Part shown: positions 58,401 to 64,000 of the stretch, piece by piece
How positions within the stretch are numbered: position 1 is the stretch's first letter
Layout: each line of letters begins with the position of its first letter
Assembly: GCA_951812925.1 (NCBI GenBank)
Contig: OX638370.1
Span: 2,628,001 to 2,692,000, forward strand
Direction: 5' to 3'
Length of the DNA stretch: 64,000 nt
Source: Calliopum simillimum
Lineage: Eukaryota; Arthropoda; Insecta; Diptera; Lauxaniidae
The notes under the pieces: generated by a model
The model's database searches: none
What the model saw: the letters and a program-made list of their open reading frames with translations, nothing else
Told to the model about the DNA's origin: nothing
Position numbers and translations under genes: made by a program

Positions 58401-58929
58401 CGAATATCGCTCCAATTTAGGTATAGCATTAAGTTACATCTGCTAAGAGTTGAATATGTTTTTGATTTAATTTTATTGTTTATTTTTATTTAAATTTGAT
58501 TACTTGGCTTAATCGTAATGCTTTCTTTCACTTCAATTCAACAGAGTTTGCGTTCGTTCTCCGTTAATACCAGCTCGTCCTGCTTTATCTTCAGCTTCCG
58601 GCAGTGAAACGCCTGGTACTGAAATATGGACTAACCCACAAGATATCGATGTGCATGCAGTGAGTGCTTTTCTATTTTTGATATTTTTTTAGAATCAATG
58701 CGAACAATCATTCTTTAAATAGCGACCCATTGGACTAGAAGGTCGTATATCAGAGAACAAGGAAAAACGTTCCGATACAGAGCAACGCCAGATCGATCAA
58801 AAACGCATAGCAAAAAATATTTTATTAATGGAAAATGCAATTCAGAAAAAAACTGCGGACAAAACGGATATGGATGAGAAAAAGACGGTGAACACTTCAC
58901 AGTTGGAAAGTGAATTTATGCCTGAGTAA
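34116..58929 (+). CDS. Klp54D: Klp54D orthologue: KIF12-type kinesin motor, 710 aa
   Basis: The coding exons are 34116-34405, 49704-49875, 49954-50181, 50247-50387, 54571-54712, 56626-56862, 56926-57526, 58545-58659 and 58723-58929. Every junction keeps phase and has GT-AG. The N-terminal 120 residues are Ser/Arg-rich. The motor runs from about 122 (INVVVRVRPLNERE) to about 470: P-loop GQTGSGKT (214-221), switch I NDHSSRSH (337-344), switch II DLAGSE (373-378). A predicted coiled coil follows from about 480 (DPREALILALKRDIHALE onward) to about 600, then a short tail. The DPREALI-x-LK signature and gene order point to Drosophila Klp54D (725 aa), a KIF12 relative. The expected role is ATP-driven movement on microtubules. 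Confidence 0.9.
34606..34825. mobile_element. MITE, ATGCGTCGTTCATT-type ends
   Basis: ATGCGTCGTTCATTTTATTA on the left pairs with TAGAATGAACGATACAT on the right. The interior shares the CATCAAGTAAGCTT and CATATTATGACA wording with 53,018-53,270 and with 37,380-37,545, so these are members of one family. Confidence 0.6.
35733..36090 (-). repeat. Inverted third copy of the 590-1320 repeat
   Basis: Read on the minus strand it gives the GTGTAGATTTGCACAAAG block and the same order of blocks, ending with ATTTTGGTACTTTTTGCGAC complementarity. It is strongly diverged. Confidence 0.55.
37223..37700 (+). repeat. ~90-bp direct repeats around a MITE fragment
   Basis: TTCAATCGAAAATGCGCCGA at 37,223 and its near-copy at about 37,587 both continue through AACTAAAGTT, GAGGTATGGTTC and GGGCAAATATTCATAGAATT. 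Between them lies MITE-family sequence (about 37,370-37,550). After the second copy, CAATGAGCTTTCACATAGAG is immediately duplicated. Confidence 0.65.
38174..38988 (-). repeat. Dispersed repeat family A, copy 2
   Basis: On the minus strand it starts TTTGGCCTGGCCAAA, passes four tandem units of 115-130 bp each with GGGCGTGGCACCTCC-like and TATATAAGCAAAAG wording, and ends in CCTGGGTGTAGGGTATAAA. It is the longest uninterrupted copy and defines the family order. Confidence 0.7.
40067..40404. mobile_element. MITE with CTGTTCCGTAATCC ends
   Basis: CTGTTCCGTAATCCGCGTGG on the left pairs with CCACATGGATTACGGAACAG on the right. A second inverted block, AAAATGGTGAGTCACACG, lies further in, so most of the 338 bp is palindromic. 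Confidence 0.7.
40408..40511. repeat. 104-bp hairpin abutting the MITE
   Basis: GCATCCGTGAGTGTACAATT and ACGTAAAATCATGT pair with ACATGATTTTACG and AGTTGTACGTTCACGGATGC. The hairpin begins three bases after the preceding MITE ends, so it is a separate small element. Confidence 0.65.
40697..40820 (+). CDS. Orphan signal-peptide-like open frame (uncertain)
   Basis: From the ATG at 40697 the frame gives MIKFLQLIFIFVFCTCGAIC, a textbook hydrophobic signal-peptide core, followed by a short polar part with one Cys and a stop. AACAAAG|GTGATT could be a donor at about 40,790. It lies on the sense strand inside Klp54D intron 1. I found no downstream exon that would continue it, so it may be a fragment or chance. 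Confidence 0.18.
41572..42721. mobile_element. 1.15-kb foldback element
   Basis: The ends AGTCTATTGATTAGGTA / TACCTAATCACTAGACT are inverted, and the arms mirror each other: ACAGAAATCGGTCA, GGGTGCATTT, ACACAAGAATTCG and CCGAAATATGGC all have inverted partners around a centre near 42,110. No gene is inside. The target duplication is uncertain. Confidence 0.7.
42753..42950 (+). pseudogene. Mariner-family transposase N-terminal relic
   Basis: Broken codons read IEYRVVIKFLTKQEKSVQTI, then KTIVYKWHKL and, after a frame change, DSLEDDRRT. This is the helix-turn-helix and linker of a mariner transposase from a different lineage than the element at 20,521. Stops and missing catalytic parts make it dead. 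Confidence 0.6.
43457..43650 (+). repeat. Dispersed repeat, copy 2 (partner at 3,866)
   Basis: It carries the same block order as the first copy, including CATTCCGAGCG and AAGCCGAGATTTTGCA. The sequence just before it (43,130-43,390) matches the centre of the foldback at 51,484-52,689. Confidence 0.55.
44234..44773. mobile_element. 540-bp element with ~115-bp inverted ends and a tRNA-like core
   Basis: TTGAAAAATGATTTTATTTA starts a left arm that is almost perfectly mirrored for about 115 bp at the right end, through the TGCAAAGATCGATTTACATA and CATAATTATGACAAATCAAG blocks. Between the arms lies a tRNA-derived sequence. A 17-bp direct repeat, CAACCTAAAATACTTTA, occurs at 44,181-44,197 and 44,772-44,788; it could be a target duplication of a slightly larger insertion (44,198-44,771). 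Confidence 0.65.
44497..44567 (-). ncRNA. tRNA-derived sequence with A and B boxes
   Basis: On the minus strand, TGGTGCAGTGG (44,547-44,557) fits the RNA polymerase III A box and GGTTCGTCTCC (44,504-44,514) fits the B box. GGGC and GCCC at the two sides could form part of an acceptor stem, and CTTCCAA sits where an anticodon loop would be (reading TCC, Gly-like). The anticodon and T stems pair poorly, so this is a degenerate tRNA or tRNA-derived SINE head, not a working tRNA. Confidence 0.55.
45025..45932 (+). repeat. Dispersed repeat family A, copy 3 (split by a foldback)
   Basis: It has the same start (TTTGGCCTGGCCAAA), unit series and CCTGGGTGTA end as the copy at 38,174. Its last bases are separated from the following CATATAAAAAG by a 1,556-bp foldback. 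Confidence 0.7.
45933..47488. mobile_element. Giant foldback element 2 (CACTAGGGGTGTTTTA ends)
   Basis: CATTAGAGGTGTTTTA on the left pairs with TAAAACACCCCTAGTG on the right, each bordered by TA. The arms of about 770 bp pair around a T-rich centre near 46,745. Each arm is a row of about four units, 150-190 bp long, with GTATGGGAGCCCCCTTA, then AGAGATA-GGGGGTA-GTATG, then GGGTCGGTCATACATTTGAC and CCTTCTAGGGG. The unit is shared with foldback 1. No protein is encoded. Confidence 0.75.
47690..48060 (+). pseudogene. Second mariner-family transposase relic
   Basis: Codons give RPIEEIIQTV, EDARLKVTQLAEIFG and TIFKLF, and after a deletion VAGDETWL, the region of the first catalytic Asp in mariner transposases. 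Stops and frame breaks are frequent and no terminal repeats are found. Confidence 0.6.
49216..49602. mobile_element. 387-bp MITE next to Klp54D exon 2
   Basis: AAACAAGCATGGATCAGATG on the left pairs with the right-end CAATTGATCCATGCTTGTTT. The inversion continues for about 110 bp (GAGCTTACTGTTCAAT, GCAAAATGCATAAAGGAAAA). The core carries CATCAGACCAATTTG and no gene. It ends about 100 bp upstream of exon 2. Confidence 0.7.
49704..50387 (+). CDS. Klp54D: Klp54D exons 2-4: start of the motor domain
   Basis: Exon 2 (49704-49875) carries NINVVVRVRPLNERE, the first motor strand. Exon 3 (49954-50181) carries FTYNVVF and the P-loop GQTGSGKTHTLTG. Exon 4 (50247-50387) carries LKASFLEIYNER. The two introns (78 and 65 bp) are phase 0 and typical of flies. 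Confidence 0.9.
51251..51480 (-). pseudogene. Mariner transposase N-terminal fragment
   Basis: The minus strand encodes IFHNFRSGYSQQECVDELSS, then VYRWYSEFNRGRSS and EFREN, where a frame shift moves on to IDALNEMIMLDRHVTY and later RWIPHNLSITQKK. The true N-terminal codons are cut by the foldback insertion at about 51,484. The catalytic aspartates are gone. Confidence 0.78.
51484..52689. mobile_element. 1.2-kb foldback nested in the mariner
   Basis: GAAAATCCAAAAAATTCTTA on the left and its complement on the right end (52,670-52,689) start arms that mirror through AGTAGACGTTAAAAA, CCAGCACGTCACATTTTTTT, ATCGATGAATTTAACTA and CACATGTGGGTCATTTTTGC. The centre (about 51,960-52,200) is homologous to 43,130-43,390. 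No coding sequence. Confidence 0.72.
53018..53270. mobile_element. 253-bp MITE with TATGAGCCGTT ends, TA duplication
   Basis: TATGAGCCGTTGAAAATGAC and its right-end partner GTCATTTTGAACGGCTCATA pair, then ATGGTGCAACTCCAAA / TTTGGAGTTGCACCAT. TA lies at 53,016-53,017 and 53,271-53,272, fitting a Tc1/mariner-mobilised MITE. Confidence 0.72.
53278..53520 (+). repeat. Two tandem ~120-bp units with GGGCGGTGCCACGCCC
   Basis: Each unit has AGTGGGCGGTGC, an AATTTGGTATGGAGATA-like block and GGATTAGCACTAA/GGTTAGCACTAA. The GGGCGGTGCCACGCCC core is identical to that in the Transib-like element. Confidence 0.65.
54571..54712 (+). CDS. Klp54D: Klp54D exon 5
   Basis: It begins VIDLLNPGS, directly continuing the EIYNER of exon 4, which is the expected kinesin order. 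It ends at LDDLLAVLEEG just before the switch I exon, phase 1. Confidence 0.88.
54713..56625 (+). other. Klp54D intron 5
   Basis: This 1.9-kb intron is dominated by the 39-bp minisatellite unit at 55,095-56,060. A TATACAGGGTGGGCGGGAAA block at 56,250 resembles dispersed fly repeats but has no second end here. Confidence 0.7.
55095..56060 (+). repeat. 39-bp minisatellite with conserved flank, copy 2
   Basis: About 22 units of AAAATATCGGTAAAAGTCC + AAAAGTATCGAAAAACATCT run to about 55,970. The flank CGTCGACAGAGTGCAAAATT, CTTTGCAAGTAAGAGAAAAA and AATTTCTCTCACTGAATTG follows. Because 39 is a multiple of three, long frames stay open by chance (minus-strand FYRYFRCFSIL-type repeats); they are not genes. 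The inverse copy is at 12,114-12,560. Confidence 0.8.
56626..57526 (+). CDS. Klp54D: Klp54D exons 6-7: switch regions, motor end, coiled coil
   Basis: Exon 6 (56626-56862) carries switch I NDHSSRSH and switch II DLAGSE. Exon 7 (56926-57526) carries the microtubule-binding HIPYRDSQLTKLLADSLAGN, then NTLRYASRAKRI, then a long charged helix. The junction reads LG-YCIASL; most kinesins have Asn or Lys after that Gly, so Tyr is unusual but the phase is clean. Confidence 0.9.
58380..58434. repeat. Hairpin with a perfect 20-bp palindrome
   Basis: GAGCGTTAGCGCTAACGCTC (58,382-58,401) is its own reverse complement, and the surrounding ATACCTAAATGGGAGCG / CGCTCCAATTTAGGTAT forms a second pairing. It lies in Klp54D intron 7. 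Confidence 0.6.
58545..58929 (+). CDS. Klp54D: Klp54D exons 8-9: C-terminal tail
   Basis: Exon 8 (58545-58659) adds KVCVRSPLIPARPALSSA and an acidic end. Exon 9 (58723-58929) is charged, with LLMENAIQKK, and ends FMPE-stop. The final GAG-TAAG also fits a donor at 58,926; a pyrimidine-rich acceptor ends at 58,996 and would give a slightly different end (D-M-L-I, stop at 59,007). Both are open. Confidence 0.72.
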
Positions 58930-59142
58930 GAAATTTATTTTTGAAAATTGATTTTCCTGTTTAAAACTAAAATAAATTTATCCTTTCAACCTGCAGCATG
59001 TTAATTTAAAGTCGGTATTGTATATAAAGGAGTCCTTAAAAAAAAAAATCTTATTAACGATAAAAGAACACAATTATCAACTATCCATATATATACTTAT
59101 ACAATTAACGTGTTAAAATAATGTTAAACCTGTAAATACGGA

Positions 59143-59148
59143 AATAAA
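59143..59148 (+). terminator. Poly(A) signal of Klp54D
   Basis: An AATAAA about 215 bp after the stop, followed by a T-rich stretch. Confidence 0.5.
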
Positions 59149-59169
59149 TTATTTTCAAATAAAACGTAA

Positions 59170-62100
59170 TTAATTGTTTTATTTTTGCAAAGAGCATCCC
59201 TGGAAGAGTTGCTCGAACATTGAACACATGGCCTGAACACAATGCGAGCGGAACGTTTTTCTCGGTTGCCGACAGAGCGAGAAACAATAAGAAATTGCCT
59301 TGTGAAAGCAGTACAAAAAATTTTGTTATTTCGGCACAGGGATGATATTTGTAGTGGAATCGTACTTTTTTTGGTACTATTGACTTTACAAAAGTACTGA
59401 AGTACTTTCGCCTAGAAAAAGTCCTTTCGTAATTTTTTGTGTAATTAGTATGTAAACTTGCTATAGCAATTCACAAAATACTTCACTGGGATTTCTTCTG
59501 CAAATGTGCGGAGAATATTTTCTGAATAAAAATTGATAAAACTAGATGTCAAAATCGTTTGGCGGTATCTACGTGCTCAGCTCTGACCCAAGCTAAAGAC
59601 TTAATTAAGTCAACAAATTGTTAAGTTAGTTTATTGACTGTTTTTTTTTGCTTGTATAGTACTAATGAAAGTACCAACGCGCTTTTTCTAAATTGAAGTA
59701 TGATAACTTTATACTGAACTAATTAAACAGTCATTTTTTGCAACTTTTCAACAACAGACGCAAGCAAGTGAAACCTGCCTATCTATCATTGAAATTTTCA
59801 TAATTTCGAGAGCCTGCATTGTATATGGAAAACAAATCCGCTCTTGTAGATTTTAATTGTAGCTAGCGTAGCATTTCTCAAAACCAGAGTGTGTTACCAA
59901 CTAACAATTTGGCAATTTTTCACAACAGACGGCGCTAGTGAGCCTTATGATTTATTCATAATGGCGATCCTATTCAGAGAGTTTATCCGTGACCGATAGC
60001 ACAATCGCTTAAGCGCCGCGTTTTCTTTCATTAGAAAACCGGAGTCACAAATTGTTGTTGTTATAACTTTGATATTGGTACTGAGATTTTACGAACAAGT
60101 TTACACAAATTTACCAAATACTCAACCATTGGAAAAAAAATTATTAGAGTACTTTTAGCAAAAATATCTATGTCAAAATTGGACAGTTTTGCATAATTTT
60201 AGTCATAAATATAAAATTCGAATATGCTCTTTTGGCTATTCGTCAGTTTCGAATTAGGTTGTACATTTATTGATTTGGGTGCAGGATGCACTAGTATGTA
60301 ATTAAAATAAGGATTTTTTTCTATTCACGAAAGTGATTTTTTTGGATTTCTTGATTCACGATTTTGTGCTTCATTAACCCTTACGAGTATTTTATTTATA
60401 TTTATTCGTAAAACTTCGGCATCAAATATTTCAGTATTTTTTTTTTTTTTTATTTTTTTTTTTTGAAAATGAACTGAGGAGTGATTTTTCAAAAACGCGC
60501 AAAACCATGTTAAACAAATTTTCAGTAAGGAGAAAAAACTTCTAGGGGCTGTTTACAATAACTTATTTTTTTTTTATGTCTCCAGTGTTATAGTGAGCTA
60601 ACCAAAGATTCTATTCCCTTTAACACTTTTATTCTAACATATTTGTAGCAATTGCAAAATGTAAAAAACATTTGGAAATAAGCCGTTTTGTTCTGAAACA
60701 TTTGGAAGCAAGCCCTTTTGCTTGGAAATTTTTATAAATCACTCTTATTTCACCATTTGGAAATTTAAGCTGCTATCTATAGGCATGGTATGTAAGCTCC
60801 TCTATAGCCTGGGGCATACAAAAATATTAAGGGTTTCTTCGGCGACTATTCGAAATACGTCTCTTTGTATCAAACTTTAAAAATTTCTATGAAATTATAT
60901 GGAAATAAGCCCTTTTGTTCCGAAATGCGACTTTTGATCACGATTTTATCTTGGAAAAATGCATTTTTTGTGATGAATTTTGAACTAGAGGATGCATTTT
61001 AGCATGGTAATGGCGATGGCATTCTTAGGTTTATTCGATGTCAGAAGTAGTTTTACGCCCTTTGGAAAAATCACTCCTCAACTTTATTCAAGTAAATAAT
61101 TATATTTTTTATTTGTAATGCAATTAACTTATATTAACCTATTTAATTTGAGAAACAAATTGATTATGAAACTTGCTATATAATAATATATTTAAATAGA
61201 AATAAACAGTCCTTCTCATCGAATAATGCGCGAGTGAAGCGAATAAATTTACTATGCACAATGTTTCTTTTCTATATTTCGTGTACACAAGGCTGCAAAA
61301 ACAAAAAGTACCCAAAGTACTATTGGCTTTTAAAAAAAAAGTACTATTGGAGAAGTGCGAATATCATGCCTGTTTCGGCAGCGTTTTTTCTATTTCCGTT
61401 GAGATTTTTGAGTAAAAAAATTTTGAGAGAGTAAAAAAACGCTGCTCAAATTCAGTTTGTCAATAGCCAGACGATTTTTCACAAAATTCGGCTGACGAAA
61501 AACTAAGTAGTGTTGGTAGTTTTGTATTTTGTGGCAATCGGTTACTAAAAGTATTTGATTAAAATGGTTACGTTTTTAAAAATTAATCGAAATATAGATC
61601 TAAATGTTAAGAAATAAAAACAACTAAATTTTATTATCTATAAAATTTGATTTTAAAATTTTCCTAAATTAAAATAAATCAAAATATTTAAAAATCATAT
61701 AAAAAAACTGTGAGTACTCGGTTTGTATTTGGTTTTTATGTTGTAAATAATAAAAAAAAAGCTGACCAAGAAAAAATAAATAAAAAAATAGTTGCTAAGG
61801 GACAAAAATTACTCTGCTAGCCGAAAGCAGAAGGAGAATGAAATACAAACAATCAACAAAATTTCTCCAACCGAAAAATAAAAAAAATTGTTCTGAGCGA
61901 GAGAATGAATTTTTGTACATCGGGCAGAATAATTCATTTTGTAAAATTTCCTAATGTAAACTGTTGTTAAGAAGTAGTACGAATACAATTGGAAAATGTC
62001 ATGTAGCAACTTAAAATACCCCTATCCGTTCATTTTTGCACTTTTTTTTTTTTGTAATTGAAAAAATGTAAGTAAAAATCTTTTGATGGAAAATTGCAGG

Positions 62101-62640
62101 TACTGCTTTCCAAACTAAAATATGCATGAACAAATTGAAATTCGAGTTTCAATTCAAATTTAACTTCAGTCCTGCCTGCCACTTAAAAAAAAAACATGCA
62201 CTATCAACTATCAACTATCAACTTTATATCTACTTTTTCCCAACACCAAAGTGGATGGCTACAGTTATTTAGAATGAATTCACCTAAAGCAATTGATTAC
62301 ACAGCACAACAATGAATTTGTTGCAGGGCAGCTTAAGGCAATTTCTGAACGAACTTTCTGCATAGAATCCAAATCCGAGGTCAAACTTGGCCCATCAGCT
62401 CTAGATTTTGAGATATTTGACGTTGAAACCACGAACATCTTTGAGATTCGATGTAGATTGCACAAATTGTTCTTTAATTTTTTTTACTGAATTCAAAACG
62501 TAGTACTACTCTTTCTCTTCAAAATAAGCTCGTAAAAAGTGTCGTACGCTGCTTTCTTCAAAAGCAAAAAAAAAATACTTTTGTATATAAAAAAAATTGG
62601 CTAAGGAGTCATTTAATAATTAAATAAACTCTTTAAGCTT
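59170..62640. other. Intergenic DNA without a supported gene
   Basis: AT-rich throughout. Repeated GGAAATAAGCC-like wording lies at 60,670-60,910 and GTACTATTGG/AAAGTACT wording at 59,360 and 61,305-61,345. Three units of ACTATCAA occur at about 62,200. The small frames at 61,234 and 62,293 have no motif. Confidence 0.45.
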
Positions 62641-62647
62641 TATTTTA

Positions 62648-63134
62648 TACCCTATTCTCACTTCCCTGGTTAACCAGCCTAAAACAAAAAATCGTGATAA
62701 TCACAGAACCACGTTCACACCTTTTACCTGGATGGGTCATCTATCATTTCAATGACACTTTTATGGCGTTTAACAAATCTCGACACTATTTTCACTTTTT
62801 TCAAATATATTTTTATACATTTCTTTATATAAATTTTTTTTTAAAACAATTGAGACGAACACATTTTTGATTTTAGCTTTAATTTGCTCTTAGTAAAAAT
62901 ATTTTATTTGTTTACATTTTGCATTTGTCAAAAGAAAACTAAATTTTCTAATTTCCCTGGGATTTTTTGAATTTGCGGATGCCAGCTGCCGATTTTTTTT
63001 TTTTTGGTTAAATGATCTAATTATTAAAAAACTAGCTAATCTTTTCCATACAAATCGAAAAGCTTTTTATATGGAAAACTAGTTTGTGCTTAATCAGCAT
63101 TCATCTGGTTAACCAGGCAAGTGCGAACAGGGTA
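62648..63134. mobile_element. Harbinger-like MITE, 487 bp, TTA duplication
   Basis: TACCCTATTCTCACTTCCCT and its right-end partner (AGGCAAGTGCGAACAGGGTA) pair, followed inside by GGTTAACCAG / CTGGTTAACC. TTA lies at 62,645-62,647 and 63,135-63,137, the 3-bp duplication expected of PIF/Harbinger elements. No transposase inside. Confidence 0.65.
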
Positions 63135-63639
63135 TTAACCACAAAGTTACTTAAAATAATGAAAACAACTCTTATAGCATAAAAAAATCACATTCCTATT
63201 TAATTTCATCATCCGAGCGATAAGCACTCGTTGAAATCTTTTTTTTTTTAATGAAAATACGCATATACGCATACAGAAAAATGTATTTGCGTTCACACTT
63301 TCAAATAATTCGCCAAATCAGCGAAATATCAAAAATTTTTGTTTTTCTTCAAGGTTTTTGACAAATTATTTGAAGCAGACGACAAGATAAGTGATGCCAA
63401 ACAAATTCGAGTTCATCAACCAAATTTACCCCATAAGAGTGAAATGTTATGCATCTGGTAATGCTGCTATTCACCGGTTAAAATTCGTAAAGGGAGAAAG
63501 AAGAAGTATTTCCGAAGATAAAGTATAGTGTACCCATTTTAATTAAATACTTGTTTCGCTCTAACTAAGGCGTTAAACGAATACCTTAAAGCGGATTATG
63601 AAATTAATATTAATGAAAAAAAAAAAAAAAAAATCAAAA

Positions 63640-64000
63640 ATATTTTGCTGAACAAAATCAAAGTGAGAAAGAGCGCGCGCTTGCGACGACCAAAGCATTC
63701 GCATTTTCGCTTTCGTTGGGAATTCGCAAAGTTTTTCTGTGCTTTTTTGTCTGAGTCTCATACAGAGAGTCGCATTTCTTGGGATTATTTTTTAATTGTA
63801 TATTTGTGGAAAAACTAATGAAATTTCAATTGCAAAAATTGTGAAATTTAGAAAAAAGGTAGTGTTAAATGTGAATTATATAAAAATCGGTAAAGAACTT
63901 TTGAAAATATTTGCTAAAATCCTTAATAAAAAAGTGCAACAGCAGCTGTGGCCGTGTAGTAGTGTTGAGTGTGCAGCAGACGAAATTATCGTTGACTGCG
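63640..64000 (+). promoter_or_regulatory. Possible promoter/5' leader of a gene beyond the right edge
   Basis: The composition shifts at about 63,670-63,780 (GAGCGCGCGCTTGCGACGAC) and the last 60 bp (CAACAGCAGCTGTGGCCGTG) look like fly 5' UTR. This resembles the region before MESR4. No coding start is in the window, so strand and gene remain guesses. Confidence 0.25.

Overview
The window is AT-rich nuclear DNA of a higher (schizophoran) fly. The evidence is GT-AG spliced genes in short-intron dipteran style, CAA/CAACA-rich tracts, and two clear orthologues of neighbouring Drosophila 2R genes: the C2H2/PHD nuclear protein MESR4 and the kinesin Klp54D. A tephritid-type genome is my best guess, but that is inference. 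All three protein genes I can support lie on the + strand.

Layout. 1-14,737: no supported coding exon; intergenic or first-intron DNA crowded with repeats. These include a decayed transposase finger, paired dispersed repeats, foldback elements, a 5'-truncated RTE-like retrotransposon broken by a Transib-like palindromic element, a hAT-like MITE, and a 39-bp minisatellite. 14,738-15,937: a three-exon gene for a 349-aa protein I do not recognise. 15,938-18,500: intergenic, with a Tc1-like transposase relic and small hairpin elements. 18,500-30,320: MESR4 orthologue, with a non-coding first exon, a 2.8-kb first intron carrying a deleted mariner, and five coding exons (2,711 aa). 30,320-34,115: intergenic, with small MITEs. 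34,116-59,009: Klp54D (KIF12-type kinesin, 710 aa) in nine coding exons. Its 15.3-kb first intron, 4.2-kb fourth intron and 1.9-kb fifth intron are filled with mobile elements. 59,010-64,000: intergenic, with a Harbinger-like MITE and a possible promoter of a further gene at the right edge.

MESR4 is expected to act in chromatin and transcription: many C2H2-type fingers, long acidic and Ser-rich disordered regions, and an ING-like C-terminal PHD finger. Klp54D is expected to be a microtubule motor, with complete P-loop, switch I and switch II. I see no sign that the three genes share a pathway.

The most striking feature is the number of large palindromic (foldback) elements, at least six above 1 kb. 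Several are built from tandem units and share modules with otherwise different elements. The best-resolved case is a 1,192-bp element whose ends start CACTATGG and which is flanked by a CGACG duplication. Those are the hallmarks of the RAG1-related Transib superfamily. It sits inside an RTE-like element that carries its own 15-bp target duplication, so the order of insertion can be read directly.
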